Counted from the stretch's first letter, positions 27,378 to 37,207 are shown. The stretch: 64,000 bases of DNA from Schaedlerella glycyrrhizinilytica_A (GCF_042852765.1 NZ_AP031414.1), one strand, 5' to 3'. Made by a program: numbers and translations. The notes: generated from the letters alone by a model not told the origin.

Positions 27378-28562
27378 TTGAACAACCAATACAACAAGAC
27401 GATCACCGCCTGTTTCGTCGGTTACATCGTACAGGCGATCATCAATAATTTTGTGCCGCTGCTTTTTCTGACATTTGAGCGGACGTATCAGATACCGTTA
27501 TCCCAGATCACACTGCTTGTGACGATCAATTTCGGTGTGCAGCTTTTCGTCGATCTGCTGTCGGTAAAATTTGTGGACAAGATCGGTTACCGTGCTTCCA
27601 TGGTGATCGCGCATCTCTGCTCCGCAGCCGGACTGGTTCTTTTGACCATCCTGCCGGAAGTCATGAGTTCCTCTTTCCTCGGGATCCTGACTGCCGTGGT
27701 CGTTTACGCTATCGGAGGCGGACTTTTGGAAGTACTCGTCAGCCCGATCGTGGAAGCCTGTCCGTCCGACCACAAAGAAAAAGCAATGAGTATGCTCCAT
27801 TCTTTTTATTGCTGGGGACATGTCGGCGTTGTCGCCCTGTCAACGCTTTATTTTTATATTGTCGGCATCTCCAACTGGAAGATCCTCGCCGTCATCTGGG
27901 CAGTCATTCCGCTCGCAAACGCATTGGCATTTACAAAAGTTCCAATCGCCCCACTTCTGCCGGAGGGCGAATCCGGTCTGCGGATGAAAGACCTCCTGGG
28001 CATGAAGCTCTTCTGGGTTCTGTTTATCATGATGGTCTGCGCCGGAGCAAGCGAACAGGCGGTCAGCCAGTGGGCATCCACATTTGCGGAACAGGCGCTC
28101 GGTATCACAAAAACACTGGGAGATCTTGCCGGACCGATGGCGTTTGCGATCCTGATGGGAGCGTCCCGTTTCTTTTACGGAAAATACGGCGACCGGATCG
28201 ATCTGGATCGGTTTATGATCTTCAGCAGCCTGCTCTGTATCCTTTCGTACCTCGGGATCTCCCTGATCCCGGTTCCGCTTGTCAGCCTCGCGGCATGCGC
28301 CGTCTGCGGACTGTCCGTCGGTATCATGTGGCCAGGAACGTTCAGTAAAGCCTCCCAGGCGCTCCGCCGCGGCGGAACCGCGATGTTCGCGCTGCTCGCT
28401 CTCGGCGGCGACGTCGGCTGCTCCGGCGGTCCGACTCTGGTCGGACTGATCTCCAGCAGCCTGAACGACAACTTAAAAGCCGGAATCCTCGCCGCGATCA
28501 TTTTCCCGGTACTTCTGCTGACCGGGATCCTGCTCTGTCGGAGGATGAAGAAACAGCTTTAA
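27378..28562 (+). CDS. Major facilitator superfamily transporter
   Basis: 394-residue protein with about twelve membrane helices (first one TITACFVGYIVQAIINNFVPLLF). It resembles sugar or FucP-like MFS proteins in its long hydrophobic profile and VCGLSVGIMWPGTFSKASQ. The substrate is unknown. The TTG at 27378 is chosen as start because GAGGAGG lies ten bases upstream; the frame further upstream has no ribosome site. It ends at a strong terminator shared with the convergent kbl. Confidence 0.9.
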   Translation: MNNQYNKTITACFVGYIVQAIINNFVPLLFLTFERTYQIPLSQITLLVTINFGVQLFVDLLSVKFVDKIGYRASMVIAHLCSAAGLVLLTILPEVMSSSFLGILTAVVVYAIGGGLLEVLVSPIVEACPSDHKEKAMSMLHSFYCWGHVGVVALSTLYFYIVGISNWKILAVIWAVIPLANALAFTKVPIAPLLPEGESGLRMKDLLGMKLFWVLFIMMVCAGASEQAVSQWASTFAEQALGITKTLGDLAGPMAFAILMGASRFFYGKYGDRIDLDRFMIFSSLLCILSYLGISLIPVPLVSLAACAVCGLSVGIMWPGTFSKASQALRRGGTAMFALLALGGDVGCSGGPTLVGLISSSLNDNLKAGILAAIIFPVLLLTGILLCRRMKKQL

Positions 28563-28615
28563 AAAATCTCCCGGAAAATCAAGATATTTTCATCTGATTT
28601 TCCGGGAGGTTTTTC
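28561..28615 (+). terminator. Terminator between the MFS gene and kbl
   Basis: CTCCCGGAAAATC (28568-28580) pairs with GATTTTCCGGGAG (28596-28608), extended by AGAT/ATCT, with A and T runs on both sides. It probably works for both convergent genes. Confidence 0.9.
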
Positions 28616-28632
28616 TTTTAAGTAAATGCTTT

Positions 28633-29826
28633 TTACAAACCTAATTCTTCTCTTACTTCTTTAAAGCACTTCACAATATAATCTATATCTTCTTTTGTAT
28701 GTGCCGCACTGACCTGCGTTCTGATCCTTGCTTTTCCTTTCGGAACGACCGGATAGGAAAATGCAACGACATATACGCCTTTTTCCATCATTCTCGCTGC
28801 CATTGCCGCTGCCGTCTTTTCATCATACAGCATGATCGGCACAATCGGATGCACTCCGGCGATGATGTCAAATCCGGCTTCTGTCAACTGCTCTCTGTAA
28901 TAAGATGTCAGACTTTCCAAATGATCACGAAGAGAAGTATCTTGTTCCAATATCCTGAACACTTCGATACTTGCCCCCGCAATGGCAGGCGCTAATGTAT
29001 TTGAGAAAAGATATGGTCTGCTTCTCTGACGTAAAAGATCGACGATCTCTTTTCTTCCGCTTGTATAACCACCGGATGCACCGCCCAATGCTTTTCCTAA
29101 CGTTCCCGTGATAATATCCACTCTTCCCGTTACGCCGCAATATTCGGCAGTTCCCCGTCCGGTACTTCCTACAAATCCGGCTGCATGGCTGTCATCTACC
29201 ATAACAAGCGCCTGAAATTCATCCGCGAGATCACAGATTCCTTTCAAATCTGCAATGATCCCATCCATAGAAAACACCCCGTCCGTTGCGATCAGCTTGA
29301 TCCTTGCCCCCGCCGCATCCGCAGCCTCCAACTGTGCCCGCAGATCTGCCATGTCATTGTTTTTATAACGATAACGTTTCGCCTTACACAGACGAACTCC
29401 GTCAATAATACTCGCATGATTCAGCTCATCACTGATCACCGCATCCTCCGCCGTGAGAATCGTTTCAAAAAGACCTCCGTTCGCGTCAAAGCAGGAAGAA
29501 TACAAGATCGTGTCTTCCATACCTAAAAATCTGCTGATCGTTTCTTCTAATTTCTTGTGCACATCCTGCGTTCCGCAGATAAATCTCACGGAAGAAAGTC
29601 CGTATCCCCGTTCTTGATATGATCGGACTGCCGCCTCGATCACTCTTTGATCATTGGCAAGCCCGAGATAATTATTCGCACACATATTGATGACTTCTCT
29701 TCCGTCCTGCAGGACTACTTTTGCCCCCTGAGGAGACGTGATCGGACTTTCTCCTTTTAAAAGACCGGCATTTCTAATCTCTTCTACTTCTTCCGCATAA
29801 AACTTCAAAACATCTTCTCTCTTCAT
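28633..29826 (-). CDS. kbl: Glycine C-acetyltransferase (2-amino-3-ketobutyrate CoA ligase)
   Basis: PLP enzyme that cleaves 2-amino-3-ketobutyrate with CoA to glycine and acetyl-CoA, the second step of threonine breakdown through Tdh. The 397-residue protein has INMCANNYLGLAND, DDSHAAGFVGSTGRGT and the PLP lysine in ITGTLGKALGGASGG. It follows tdh by about 30 bases, the expected partner. The last gene of the run, it ends at the terminator at 28561-28615. Confidence 0.96.
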   Translation of the reverse strand: MKREDVLKFYAEEVEEIRNAGLLKGESPITSPQGAKVVLQDGREVINMCANNYLGLANDQRVIEAAVRSYQERGYGLSSVRFICGTQDVHKKLEETISRFLGMEDTILYSSCFDANGGLFETILTAEDAVISDELNHASIIDGVRLCKAKRYRYKNNDMADLRAQLEAADAAGARIKLIATDGVFSMDGIIADLKGICDLADEFQALVMVDDSHAAGFVGSTGRGTAEYCGVTGRVDIITGTLGKALGGASGGYTSGRKEIVDLLRQRSRPYLFSNTLAPAIAGASIEVFRILEQDTSLRDHLESLTSYYREQLTEAGFDIIAGVHPIVPIMLYDEKTAAAMAARMMEKGVYVVAFSYPVVPKGKARIRTQVSAAHTKEDIDYIVKCFKEVREELGL

Positions 29827-29854
29827 AAACCGATACCTTTCCTTTCAGAACCCT

Positions 29855-30913
29855 CTATTTTTCATAAAGTGAAGTCCAATCTAATACAACTTTTCCTGAA
29901 TTTCCGCTGTTCATGACCGCAAAACCTTTTTCGTAATCCCGTATGTCAAATCTATGGGTGATGATCTTGGAAATATCCAGACCACTCTGCAGCATCGTAT
30001 CCATCTTATACCAAGTTTCCCACATCTCTCGTCCATAGATTCCTTTCAAGGTCAATCCGTTAAAGATCACCTTTGTCCAATCAATCCGTGCATCCGATTT
30101 CTGTAACCCGAGAAGCGCGATCTTTCCTCCGTTTTTCATGTTATTGACCATATCGTTAAAACCGGATTCATTTCCGGACATCTCAAGACCAACATCAAAC
30201 CCTTCTTTCATATGCAGTTCTGCCATGACCTCTTTCAATGTTTCTTTTCCGATGTTTACTGCCCGTGTCGCTCCCATTTTTCTTGCCAGATCCAGACGGT
30301 ACTCATTCATATCCGTGATGACAACATGCCGGGCTCCGACATGTCTGCTGATCGCAGCTGCCATAATTCCGATCGGACCCGCACCTGTAATCAGCACGTC
30401 CTCGCCTACCATATTAAAAGACAATGCCGTGTGAACCGCATTTCCGAAAGGATCAAAACAAGAATACAGTTCTTCCGGGATCGTCGGCGAACATTTCCAT
30501 ACATTGGTAGCCGGAATAACAAGATATTCCGCAAATGCACCGTTTCTGTTGACACCTACTCCTTGCGTATTCCTGCATAAATGCGGCTGACCGGCCAGGC
30601 AATTCCGGCATTTTCCGCATACAATATGTCCCTCTCCCGACACTTTTTCTCCGATATGAAAGCCCTCTACATTCTCACCGATCTCCACGATCTCACCTAC
30701 ATACTCATGCCCTGCCGTCAATCCGATCGGAATTGTGTCCTGTGCCCATTGATTCCAATTATAAATATGTACGTCTGTTCCGCAGATAGAAGTTTTTAAG
30801 ATCTTGATCTTCACTTCATTTTTACCGACTTTCGGGATCTCGACTTTTTTCAGCCAAAGTCCCGGTTCGGCTTTTTCTTTAACAAGTGCCCACATTGTAT
30901 TTTCACTGCTCAT
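29855..30913 (-). CDS. tdh: L-threonine 3-dehydrogenase
   Basis: Zinc-dependent medium-chain dehydrogenase oxidising threonine to 2-amino-3-ketobutyrate. The 352-residue protein has catalytic zinc ligands in KTSICGTDVHIYNWN and GHEYVGEIVEIG, structural zinc cysteines in CGKCRNCLAGQPHLC, and an NAD-binding VLITGAGPIGIMAA. Pairing with kbl strongly supports threonine as substrate. AAAGGAG precedes ATG 30913. No terminator is visible between the upstream glycoside hydrolase gene and tdh, so they may be co-transcribed. Confidence 0.95.
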   Translation of the reverse strand: MSSENTMWALVKEKAEPGLWLKKVEIPKVGKNEVKIKILKTSICGTDVHIYNWNQWAQDTIPIGLTAGHEYVGEIVEIGENVEGFHIGEKVSGEGHIVCGKCRNCLAGQPHLCRNTQGVGVNRNGAFAEYLVIPATNVWKCSPTIPEELYSCFDPFGNAVHTALSFNMVGEDVLITGAGPIGIMAAAISRHVGARHVVITDMNEYRLDLARKMGATRAVNIGKETLKEVMAELHMKEGFDVGLEMSGNESGFNDMVNNMKNGGKIALLGLQKSDARIDWTKVIFNGLTLKGIYGREMWETWYKMDTMLQSGLDISKIITHRFDIRDYEKGFAVMNSGNSGKVVLDWTSLYEK

Positions 30914-30951
30914 AACGTTTTCTCCTTTCTATGCGTTCCTGCAAAAAGACT

Positions 30952-30973
30952 TCATACCTAATTCATACCTAAT
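30952..30973. repeat. Tandem 11-bp direct repeat upstream of tdh
   Basis: Two adjacent copies of TCATACCTAAT in the 71-base gap between the hydrolase stop and tdh. Possibly a regulator site. Confidence 0.5.
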
Positions 30974-30984
30974 CTCTTTTATTC

Positions 30985-33678
30985 CTAAAAAAGAATCTGT
31001 ACAGTTCCCCAAATGCCCGATGGCAATGGTTCTTCTATCATCTCTCTTTCACGCCAGTTAAACAGTCTTTCCTTTCTGCACTGCTCCAGACTTCCTGTCT
31101 CATACGGCCACCTTTCGATCACAGGTTTCTTTTCCACTCTTTCCGGATACCCCGGATCGATCATTCGGTTGATCAGCAAATTGACTGCCCGGATCTCAAT
31201 CGTATTTTCCCCTTTTTTCAGCAATCCTGTAATATCCGCTTCATAAGGATGTTTGATGATCACATCTGCCAACTTCCCATTGATCCGAATTTCTGCCGTC
31301 TCACCAATATGCTCCAACCTCAGAACGACCGTTGCTGCATGTTCCATCTGCTCCCACTGGTCTGTTGCGATCTGTATCTTTTTGATATAACGCCCGGTTC
31401 CGGAATAGAATTTAAGTTCCTGCTCCTGTTCCCAGCTAACAAGCCTTTCATATGTTTTCTCAAATCCTGCTTGCTCCACCTGAAGCGTCCAGCCATGAGA
31501 AATATCCAGTATTTCCGGTTTTTGAGCTTTCACCGCCTCCACGGTCGGCGCATCCATCTCCTTACTAAATACAAAGATCAAAGATTGATATGCCTCGATC
31601 TCAAGATCGACTTCCACTCGGTCTTCCGTTTTTTTGTATTTTCTTACCGCCTTTTCTTTTCCGTTCATCGAATCGAATACACAGAAATCATCTGACATAC
31701 CGAAAAACAAAATCTTTTCTGCACACGCATTCTCCGATACATTGGAAATAAAATAAATATCTTCTTTCTTAGTTTTTCGATGTACATATCCAACAATATC
31801 CGAATGATTCTGTATCATCACATCCGGCTTCTTTGCACTTCTCAGCGCCTCTAAAAGCGAGACTGATTTATCTTTCGTAATGATCACATTCTCTCTCGCT
31901 TTCAGCTTCTCCCCGATTCCCCTGATTTCTTCTGTATTTTGTATACAATTTAAAAGTCCGCAAGATTTCTCCGGAAGTTTTTCCGCCGCAATCACAGTTC
32001 TTCCACTGTCTGCAAATTCCTGAATTTTTTTCATAACAGCCACAGGAATCCTGTCACATTCGATCAGAAGTAATGTATCATATCCATAACATTCCCAATT
32101 CATTAATACATCGTCATTGACATAATCAAACCAGTAGCCTGCCTTGTGTATGCCATCCACACAAGCTGTTTCCAGTCTTTCATTTAATTTCATGCACATA
32201 TGGGTGTCTGCGATCGGCATCTCCGCCCATATATCATGCTGCGGCAGATAAATCGCCGTGGAGACCACCGGTTTTCCTCTCTGCATAAAATCACATACAC
32301 GATTGATGTAAATACTGATCATCTTATAATATTTCCACCACGTATTCGTGTGATTGATATTTGTCGACGCATAAAAAGCCAGCATGTCCTCGCCTGCATC
32401 CGCTTTGCTGTAACTATACCCATGATTTACGATCTGATTGACCCCATCCAGAAAAATACTGTCCGCAGCCGCTTTGATCTGCTCAAGCGTCACTACAAAC
32501 CTCGGAAAACGCAGCCACGTAAACGATTCATTTGAAATGATCGGCTTCCCGTAAATATGTCCTGCCGAAACAGCCAGCCGTCGATGTATCGTATTTACCT
32601 CATATCTGTCAAACGCTGAAAACGTTTCGCCCTCCGGGATATCCGCCGCTCCATACGCCTGAAGAACATCGCCCCATGTGCCGTGTGCCTGTATACGCGA
32701 AAGCGTCCCTTTCTCATGACACCATTTTGTCAATTCCCGAAAGAAATTCTCCACAGTCAATTCTGCCATTGTCTTCTGAAAATCATATCGGACCTGCTCT
32801 GTCATATTTTTAATCTCGCCCCACAGCGCATAAATATAAGGTCTGAGTTCATACCCTCTTCTTTTCCGGAATTCTTCATATAAAATATCTGTCCAATTAT
32901 GTCCGAACACTTCGATCGAATCACAAAATATATTTCGGATCTTCTTCGCGCCGACAGCTTCTATGATCGGATCGCCGCCATACTCAAGAAATTTTCTTAA
33001 AGACTCTTTTCGATTGTGATCGACGATCAGCCCGTCTCCGCCCCGGAGCGGCTTTAAAACCCGCTGCTTTTTATCAGTGGATACAAACAAAACAATCTTA
33101 TGCAGCCCCTCAGGAACTTCGATTTCTCCGATTTCCGTTCCCCATGGCCAGTTAAATAAGTATTTATCTTTCACCCTGTCCAGTATATCTTTCATGGATT
33201 CCGGCAGCATCTGCGCGTGTTCCATTTTCCCCATAACAGCTCCGACAACTTTACCGTAAACGACCGTTGTCAGATCTTTCGAGAATCTGCACGGTCCCTC
33301 CACATCTATTGAAAAGGGAAGCACACTTTGTCCGCTCAGTTCTTCCGGTACAAACGGTCCGCCAAAAGGCCAGGAAGACCCCAACGTCAGGTCAAACTGC
33401 ATCCCCCTGACCTCTGCTTCATCTGCGGCAAACCGTATCAGTTCCATAAATTCCGGTGAAAGATAATCATAATTCCGAATTTCCTTTTTTTCGTCATCTG
33501 CCTCCAACGGATATAAAATCTGCAGTTCGACGCCGCCGATCCCTGCTTCTTCCATATAATCCAGTTCCCGACAGATTTCCTCTTTTTCAACGGCACAGCC
33601 ATACCACCACCATCTGGTTTTATTTCTTGCCTCCTTGTCCGGACAAAGCATCTGCTGTTTCATTTCATATCTGTTCAC
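30985..33678 (-). CDS. Glycoside hydrolase, GH106-like (alpha-L-rhamnosidase-type)
   Basis: 897-residue cytoplasmic-looking hydrolase (no signal peptide). The N-terminal NKTRWWWYGCAVEKEEICR and EAGIGGVELQILYP, the GSSWPFGGPFVPEEL block and SIEVFGHNWTDILYEEFRKRR (residues roughly 250-290) recall GH106 alpha-L-rhamnosidases. The C-terminal 130 residues are a beta-sandwich with AEIRINGKLADVIIKHPYEADIT, like a galactose-binding-type domain. The best start is GTG 33678, with GGGGG six bases upstream; ATG 33663 is an alternative. A 43-codon open extension upstream overlaps the permease gene and is rejected. It follows the ABC permeases by 14 bases, suggesting hydrolysis of the imported sugar inside the cell. 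The exact substrate is unknown. Confidence 0.75.
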   Translation of the reverse strand: MNRYEMKQQMLCPDKEARNKTRWWWYGCAVEKEEICRELDYMEEAGIGGVELQILYPLEADDEKKEIRNYDYLSPEFMELIRFAADEAEVRGMQFDLTLGSSWPFGGPFVPEELSGQSVLPFSIDVEGPCRFSKDLTTVVYGKVVGAVMGKMEHAQMLPESMKDILDRVKDKYLFNWPWGTEIGEIEVPEGLHKIVLFVSTDKKQRVLKPLRGGDGLIVDHNRKESLRKFLEYGGDPIIEAVGAKKIRNIFCDSIEVFGHNWTDILYEEFRKRRGYELRPYIYALWGEIKNMTEQVRYDFQKTMAELTVENFFRELTKWCHEKGTLSRIQAHGTWGDVLQAYGAADIPEGETFSAFDRYEVNTIHRRLAVSAGHIYGKPIISNESFTWLRFPRFVVTLEQIKAAADSIFLDGVNQIVNHGYSYSKADAGEDMLAFYASTNINHTNTWWKYYKMISIYINRVCDFMQRGKPVVSTAIYLPQHDIWAEMPIADTHMCMKLNERLETACVDGIHKAGYWFDYVNDDVLMNWECYGYDTLLLIECDRIPVAVMKKIQEFADSGRTVIAAEKLPEKSCGLLNCIQNTEEIRGIGEKLKARENVIITKDKSVSLLEALRSAKKPDVMIQNHSDIVGYVHRKTKKEDIYFISNVSENACAEKILFFGMSDDFCVFDSMNGKEKAVRKYKKTEDRVEVDLEIEAYQSLIFVFSKEMDAPTVEAVKAQKPEILDISHGWTLQVEQAGFEKTYERLVSWEQEQELKFYSGTGRYIKKIQIATDQWEQMEHAATVVLRLEHIGETAEIRINGKLADVIIKHPYEADITGLLKKGENTIEIRAVNLLINRMIDPGYPERVEKKPVIERWPYETGSLEQCRKERLFNWREREMIEEPLPSGIWGTVQILF

Positions 33679-33692
33679 CTTGTACCCCCTGC

Positions 33693-34535
33693 TTATTCTT
33701 TGACTGCTCCCGCCGTCATTCCCTCCACGATAAATTTCTGCATCACCGCGAACATCAACGCCGTAGGGATCAATGCCATCACACCTCCGGCCATCAAAAG
33801 TCCCCATTCAACGTTATATTTTCCGATCAGTGTTTTCAAACCTACCGGAATCGTCCACATCTCCGGTGTACTTATAAAAATAGATCCCGCGATCAGTTCA
33901 TTCCATGCGCCGATAAATCCAAATACGAATACCGATACGATTCCCGGGAACATGATCGGAAATACAATTTTAAAAAGTGACTGCATTTTCGTGCATCCAT
34001 CCACTTTGGCAGCTTCCTCCAACGTGATCGGAATCCTCTCAAAGAAACTCCGCATCGTAATGACACAGAACGGCAGGTTCACAGTTACATAGTAAATAAA
34101 CAAACCGATATGTGTATTGATCATCCCGAGCTTCGAGAAAATGATATATAACGGAATAATGACCAAAATTCCCGGAATCATCTGTGTGATCAGAAAAAAT
34201 AAAACAACCGTCTGTTTTCCTCTGAATTTATAACGCGCCAGAGAGTATCCTCCCAACATAGAGAATACCGTAACAACAAGCGCAGATGCCACCGACACGA
34301 GCAAGCTGTTCTTTAAGAGCACTCCGTAATGAAACTGTTCAAACAAACCCGTGTAGTTCTCCAACGTAAAATCTTTCGGGAAAAAAGTAATGTTGTTCAG
34401 ATCCAGAATCTCGCCGCTGGTCTTAAATGAAGTGATCACGATCCAATATATCGGCAGTACAACCAACAGAAAGAAAAAAACTAAAACTAAAACACGGATG
34501 GTCGTTCCGATTGCATTTTTTGTTTTCCTGCTCAT
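33693..34535 (-). CDS. ABC sugar transporter permease, MalG type
   Basis: 280-residue inner permease of a CUT1 carbohydrate importer with about six membrane helices. The coupling-loop EAAKVDGCTKMQSLFKIVFPIM matches the EAA motif that contacts the ATPase. It overlaps the previous permease gene by one base (TAATG), a sign of coupled translation. No ATPase gene is in the locus; a shared MsmX-like ATPase elsewhere would be needed. Confidence 0.95.
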   Translation of the reverse strand: MSRKTKNAIGTTIRVLVLVFFFLLVVLPIYWIVITSFKTSGEILDLNNITFFPKDFTLENYTGLFEQFHYGVLLKNSLLVSVASALVVTVFSMLGGYSLARYKFRGKQTVVLFFLITQMIPGILVIIPLYIIFSKLGMINTHIGLFIYYVTVNLPFCVITMRSFFERIPITLEEAAKVDGCTKMQSLFKIVFPIMFPGIVSVFVFGFIGAWNELIAGSIFISTPEMWTIPVGLKTLIGKYNVEWGLLMAGGVMALIPTALMFAVMQKFIVEGMTAGAVKE

Positions 34536-35419
34536 TAAAAATCACCTGCCTTATCATATTTCGTAACCTTTAAGAATATCAGCGCATAAAGACCAAGTAT
34601 GATCATCAACATTACGCCGAGCGCCGCTGCAAACCCAAAATCATACGAGCCAAACGCCTTAGAATACATATATGCCGGAAGCGTCTGTGAAGAGTTTGCC
34701 GGTCCTCCGTCCGTAATGATCACGACCAGATCAAGTGAGTTAAAGATCCAGATCGTCCGCAAAAGCACCGTTGTGATCAATGTCGGTTTGATATAAGGAA
34801 GCGTGATCTGGAAAAATTGACGTACCGTTCCACATCCGTCCACATCCGCCGCCTCGTATACATCTGCCGGAATGGATTGCAGTGCGGCAAGTATCATGAT
34901 CGCAAAGAACGGAATCCCCATCCAGATCATCGCAATGATCACAACCGCCAACGAATATCCCGGCGTCCCAAGCCATGCTATATTATTGTCTATGATTCCC
35001 AGCTTCATCAGAAGATTGTTCACAACACCGTATTCTCCGTTGAATGACCACCGGAAAATGAGACCAACCACGAAACCGGAAAAAGCCCACGGCAAAAATA
35101 CGATGGACTGATAAAGTCCTCTTCCTTTGAACTGTTTTTTCAATGCAAGGGCAAGAGTCAATCCCAGCAGAAACTGACCTGCTACGGAAATCACAACATA
35201 AATGATCGAGTTTTTCAAGATCATCAAACCATCCGGATCTCCGAATAGTTTTTTAAAATTCTCAAATCCGTTAAAGTAAATATCATTCGGAGCTGTCAGT
35301 TTATAATTCTGAAAAGCCATCACAATACTATTGATCAGCGGATAGCCGAACAACAAAAGTAAAACCACAAGAACCGGCAGCAAAAACAACCAAGGTTCTC
35401 TCTTCCGTTTCTTTTCCAT
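34535..35419 (-). CDS. ABC sugar transporter permease, MalF type
   Basis: 294-residue CUT1 permease with six predicted helices, first one LFLLPVLVVLLLLFGYPLINSIVM. The EAA loop is YEAADVDGCGTVRQFFQITLPYI. Partner of the MalG-type permease that follows. The 141 bases before it, after the binding protein gene, hold no gene. Confidence 0.95.
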   Translation of the reverse strand: MEKKRKREPWLFLLPVLVVLLLLFGYPLINSIVMAFQNYKLTAPNDIYFNGFENFKKLFGDPDGLMILKNSIIYVVISVAGQFLLGLTLALALKKQFKGRGLYQSIVFLPWAFSGFVVGLIFRWSFNGEYGVVNNLLMKLGIIDNNIAWLGTPGYSLAVVIIAMIWMGIPFFAIMILAALQSIPADVYEAADVDGCGTVRQFFQITLPYIKPTLITTVLLRTIWIFNSLDLVVIITDGGPANSSQTLPAYMYSKAFGSYDFGFAAALGVMLMIILGLYALIFLKVTKYDKAGDF

Positions 35420-35560
35420 TCAAGTATCACTCTCCTTTTCATTTTCACCGATACCGGACATATACTCCAGTGTGTCAGAAAGGGGAATCAATGCTTTTCT
35501 CCGATCACATTAAATTCCCCTTTCGTTTTCATACTATTTCAGATAAATGTCTCCCGGCAT

Positions 35561-36949
35561 CTACTCTGCTGCCGGCTGCATAGTCTTTGGTTTCTCTACT
35601 TCTGCACCCTCATTGTCCGCCAGATACTGTTTCATTCTGGCAGTCAGTTCATCCCCGATATGGTTCAGGACATCCTCCGCTGACTGCTGTCCCAACAGAT
35701 ACTTCTGCAGTTCTGTATGGAACATATCCTGATGCAGATCTGTATAGTTGAACGCGCCATATGTAGGCGGTACTGTAAAGTTCGGGTCGTTAAGCTGTGC
35801 CAGGAACGGTGCATATGGTCCGTTCTCTCCATATGTTTCATCGTCGCCCACATCATTCTTGATCGGGATCAATCCGCCCATCTTGCAGTATTCGATGTTA
35901 TTTTCCGGTCTTACGAGGAAATCGACAAGTGCAAGCGCCTCTTCCGGATATTCAGAAGTCTTTGAAATCGTATAAGAGTATGGACTTCCCGCAGAGTTCA
36001 GAAGCTTTCCGTCCACCGTCGATACCGGCATCGGAAGTACGCCCCACTGTGACGGATCCATTTTTTCTTCACACGCTTTTGCCACTTCAGAATCATTGGA
36101 GACAGTACCTGTCAGACCTCCTGTAAAGTTATCCACCATCTCAACAAATCCCCAGTTTACGGAATCTTCCGGAACATATCCGTCCTTGTAGATTTCACAC
36201 CATTTTTCCAGCGCTTCCACACATTCCGGGGAATTCAGCAGGAAGTTTCCCTCCTCGTCATATGTATATCCGCCTGTAAATGTCTGCAAATATGTGAGCA
36301 ATGGATCAAATGCCCCTCTTGCTCCACGGAACGAATTTCCATAACGTTTTTTCTCTTTATCCGTCAGCGCTTTGATCAGATCAAAGTATGCATCATATGT
36401 CCAATCTTTTCCTGTCGGAATCTCATACCCGATCTCCTCAACCCAGTCTTTTCTGTAAAAGATACCTTTGACCATAAATCCATCCGGAATCGAATATACA
36501 TGACCGTATTTTTCTTTCTCCTGCGCCCAGTTGATATTCTTTACCACTTCAACAAATTCATCTCCGTGCTCTTCCACATAATCATCCACCGGCATGATCC
36601 AGTCAGCTTCCGTAAACTGTCCGAGCCAGCTTGGGTGCGTTGTGATCACATCCGGAAGCTGTCCCGATGTTCCGAGAACCGTAAGCTTATCTGCAGCATC
36701 ATCCCACGGAACACTTTCATAGGCTACCGATATACCGGTCTCTTCTTCAAACTTCTGGAATACACCCTCATAATATTTTTGCCGTTCCGGACTGGGATTG
36801 ACATCGATAAATCTTAAAGAAGCCTCTTTGCCTTGTTTGCCGGCTTCCTTTGACTCTCCCCCGGAATCTCCTCCCGAGGATCCACATCCTGCAAGCAGAC
36901 CAACCGCCATACTGGCTGTCAATAACGCTGCGATCACTCTCTTTTTCAT
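35561..36949 (-). CDS. ABC sugar-binding lipoprotein (CUT1 family)
   Basis: 462-residue extracellular solute-binding protein. The signal peptide MKKRVIAALLTASMAVGLLAG ends in the lipobox LAGC, followed by a Gly/Ser-rich linker. The mature part is a family 1 sugar-binding fold (FEEETGISVAYESVPWDDAADKLT, DVITTHPSWLGQF). First gene of the importer operon, behind the promoter at 37084-37112 and its candidate operator. Ligand unknown; probably an oligosaccharide. Confidence 0.95.
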   Translation of the reverse strand: MKKRVIAALLTASMAVGLLAGCGSSGGDSGGESKEAGKQGKEASLRFIDVNPSPERQKYYEGVFQKFEEETGISVAYESVPWDDAADKLTVLGTSGQLPDVITTHPSWLGQFTEADWIMPVDDYVEEHGDEFVEVVKNINWAQEKEKYGHVYSIPDGFMVKGIFYRKDWVEEIGYEIPTGKDWTYDAYFDLIKALTDKEKKRYGNSFRGARGAFDPLLTYLQTFTGGYTYDEEGNFLLNSPECVEALEKWCEIYKDGYVPEDSVNWGFVEMVDNFTGGLTGTVSNDSEVAKACEEKMDPSQWGVLPMPVSTVDGKLLNSAGSPYSYTISKTSEYPEEALALVDFLVRPENNIEYCKMGGLIPIKNDVGDDETYGENGPYAPFLAQLNDPNFTVPPTYGAFNYTDLHQDMFHTELQKYLLGQQSAEDVLNHIGDELTARMKQYLADNEGAEVEKPKTMQPAAE

Positions 36950-37057
36950 TACCTTTTCTCCTTTCTTTTTCCAGACTCATCATACCAGATCGTCTGATTG
37001 TTTTACTTTGTTTCGCTTTTCCCTTATCTCTTTTCTGCCGGTCATTTTTGTGAGGTA

Positions 37058-37076
37058 TTTCCGGTCAGACCACTTA
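37058..37076 (-). promoter_or_regulatory. Candidate GntR/FadR-type operator
   Basis: On the minus strand AAGTGGTCTGACCGGAAAT, with a GGTC-T-GACC inverted repeat as in FadR-family sites. It lies just after the -10 of the importer promoter, where a repressor would block. A second TGACCGG (37038-37044 region) follows about 23 bases later in the same orientation. The FCD regulator at 39684-40403 is the natural candidate to bind. Confidence 0.5.
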
Positions 37077-37083
37077 TGTGATT

Positions 37084-37112
37084 ACACTATCCCCTTTATT
37101 ATAATTTGTCAA
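37084..37112 (-). promoter_or_regulatory. Promoter of the ABC importer / hydrolase operon
   Basis: TTGACA (37107-37112), a 17-base spacer and TAGTGT (37084-37089) on the minus strand. Perfect -35 with a weak -10, which fits a regulated promoter. Confidence 0.55.
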
Positions 37113-37207
37113 TTCTTTTGCCGATTCTTTTGTCAACTTTGTATATTTCTAATAATTATCGTCTTTGATTTTTGTTACTTTTTCCTTTTTTATCCATCTT
37201 TTTTGTA

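Noticed and set aside
33679..33807. Longer N-terminus for the GH106-like hydrolase
   Set aside because: The extension overlaps the permease gene in another frame, is Gly/Asp/Arg-rich and has no homology pattern; GTG 33678 has a better ribosome site.
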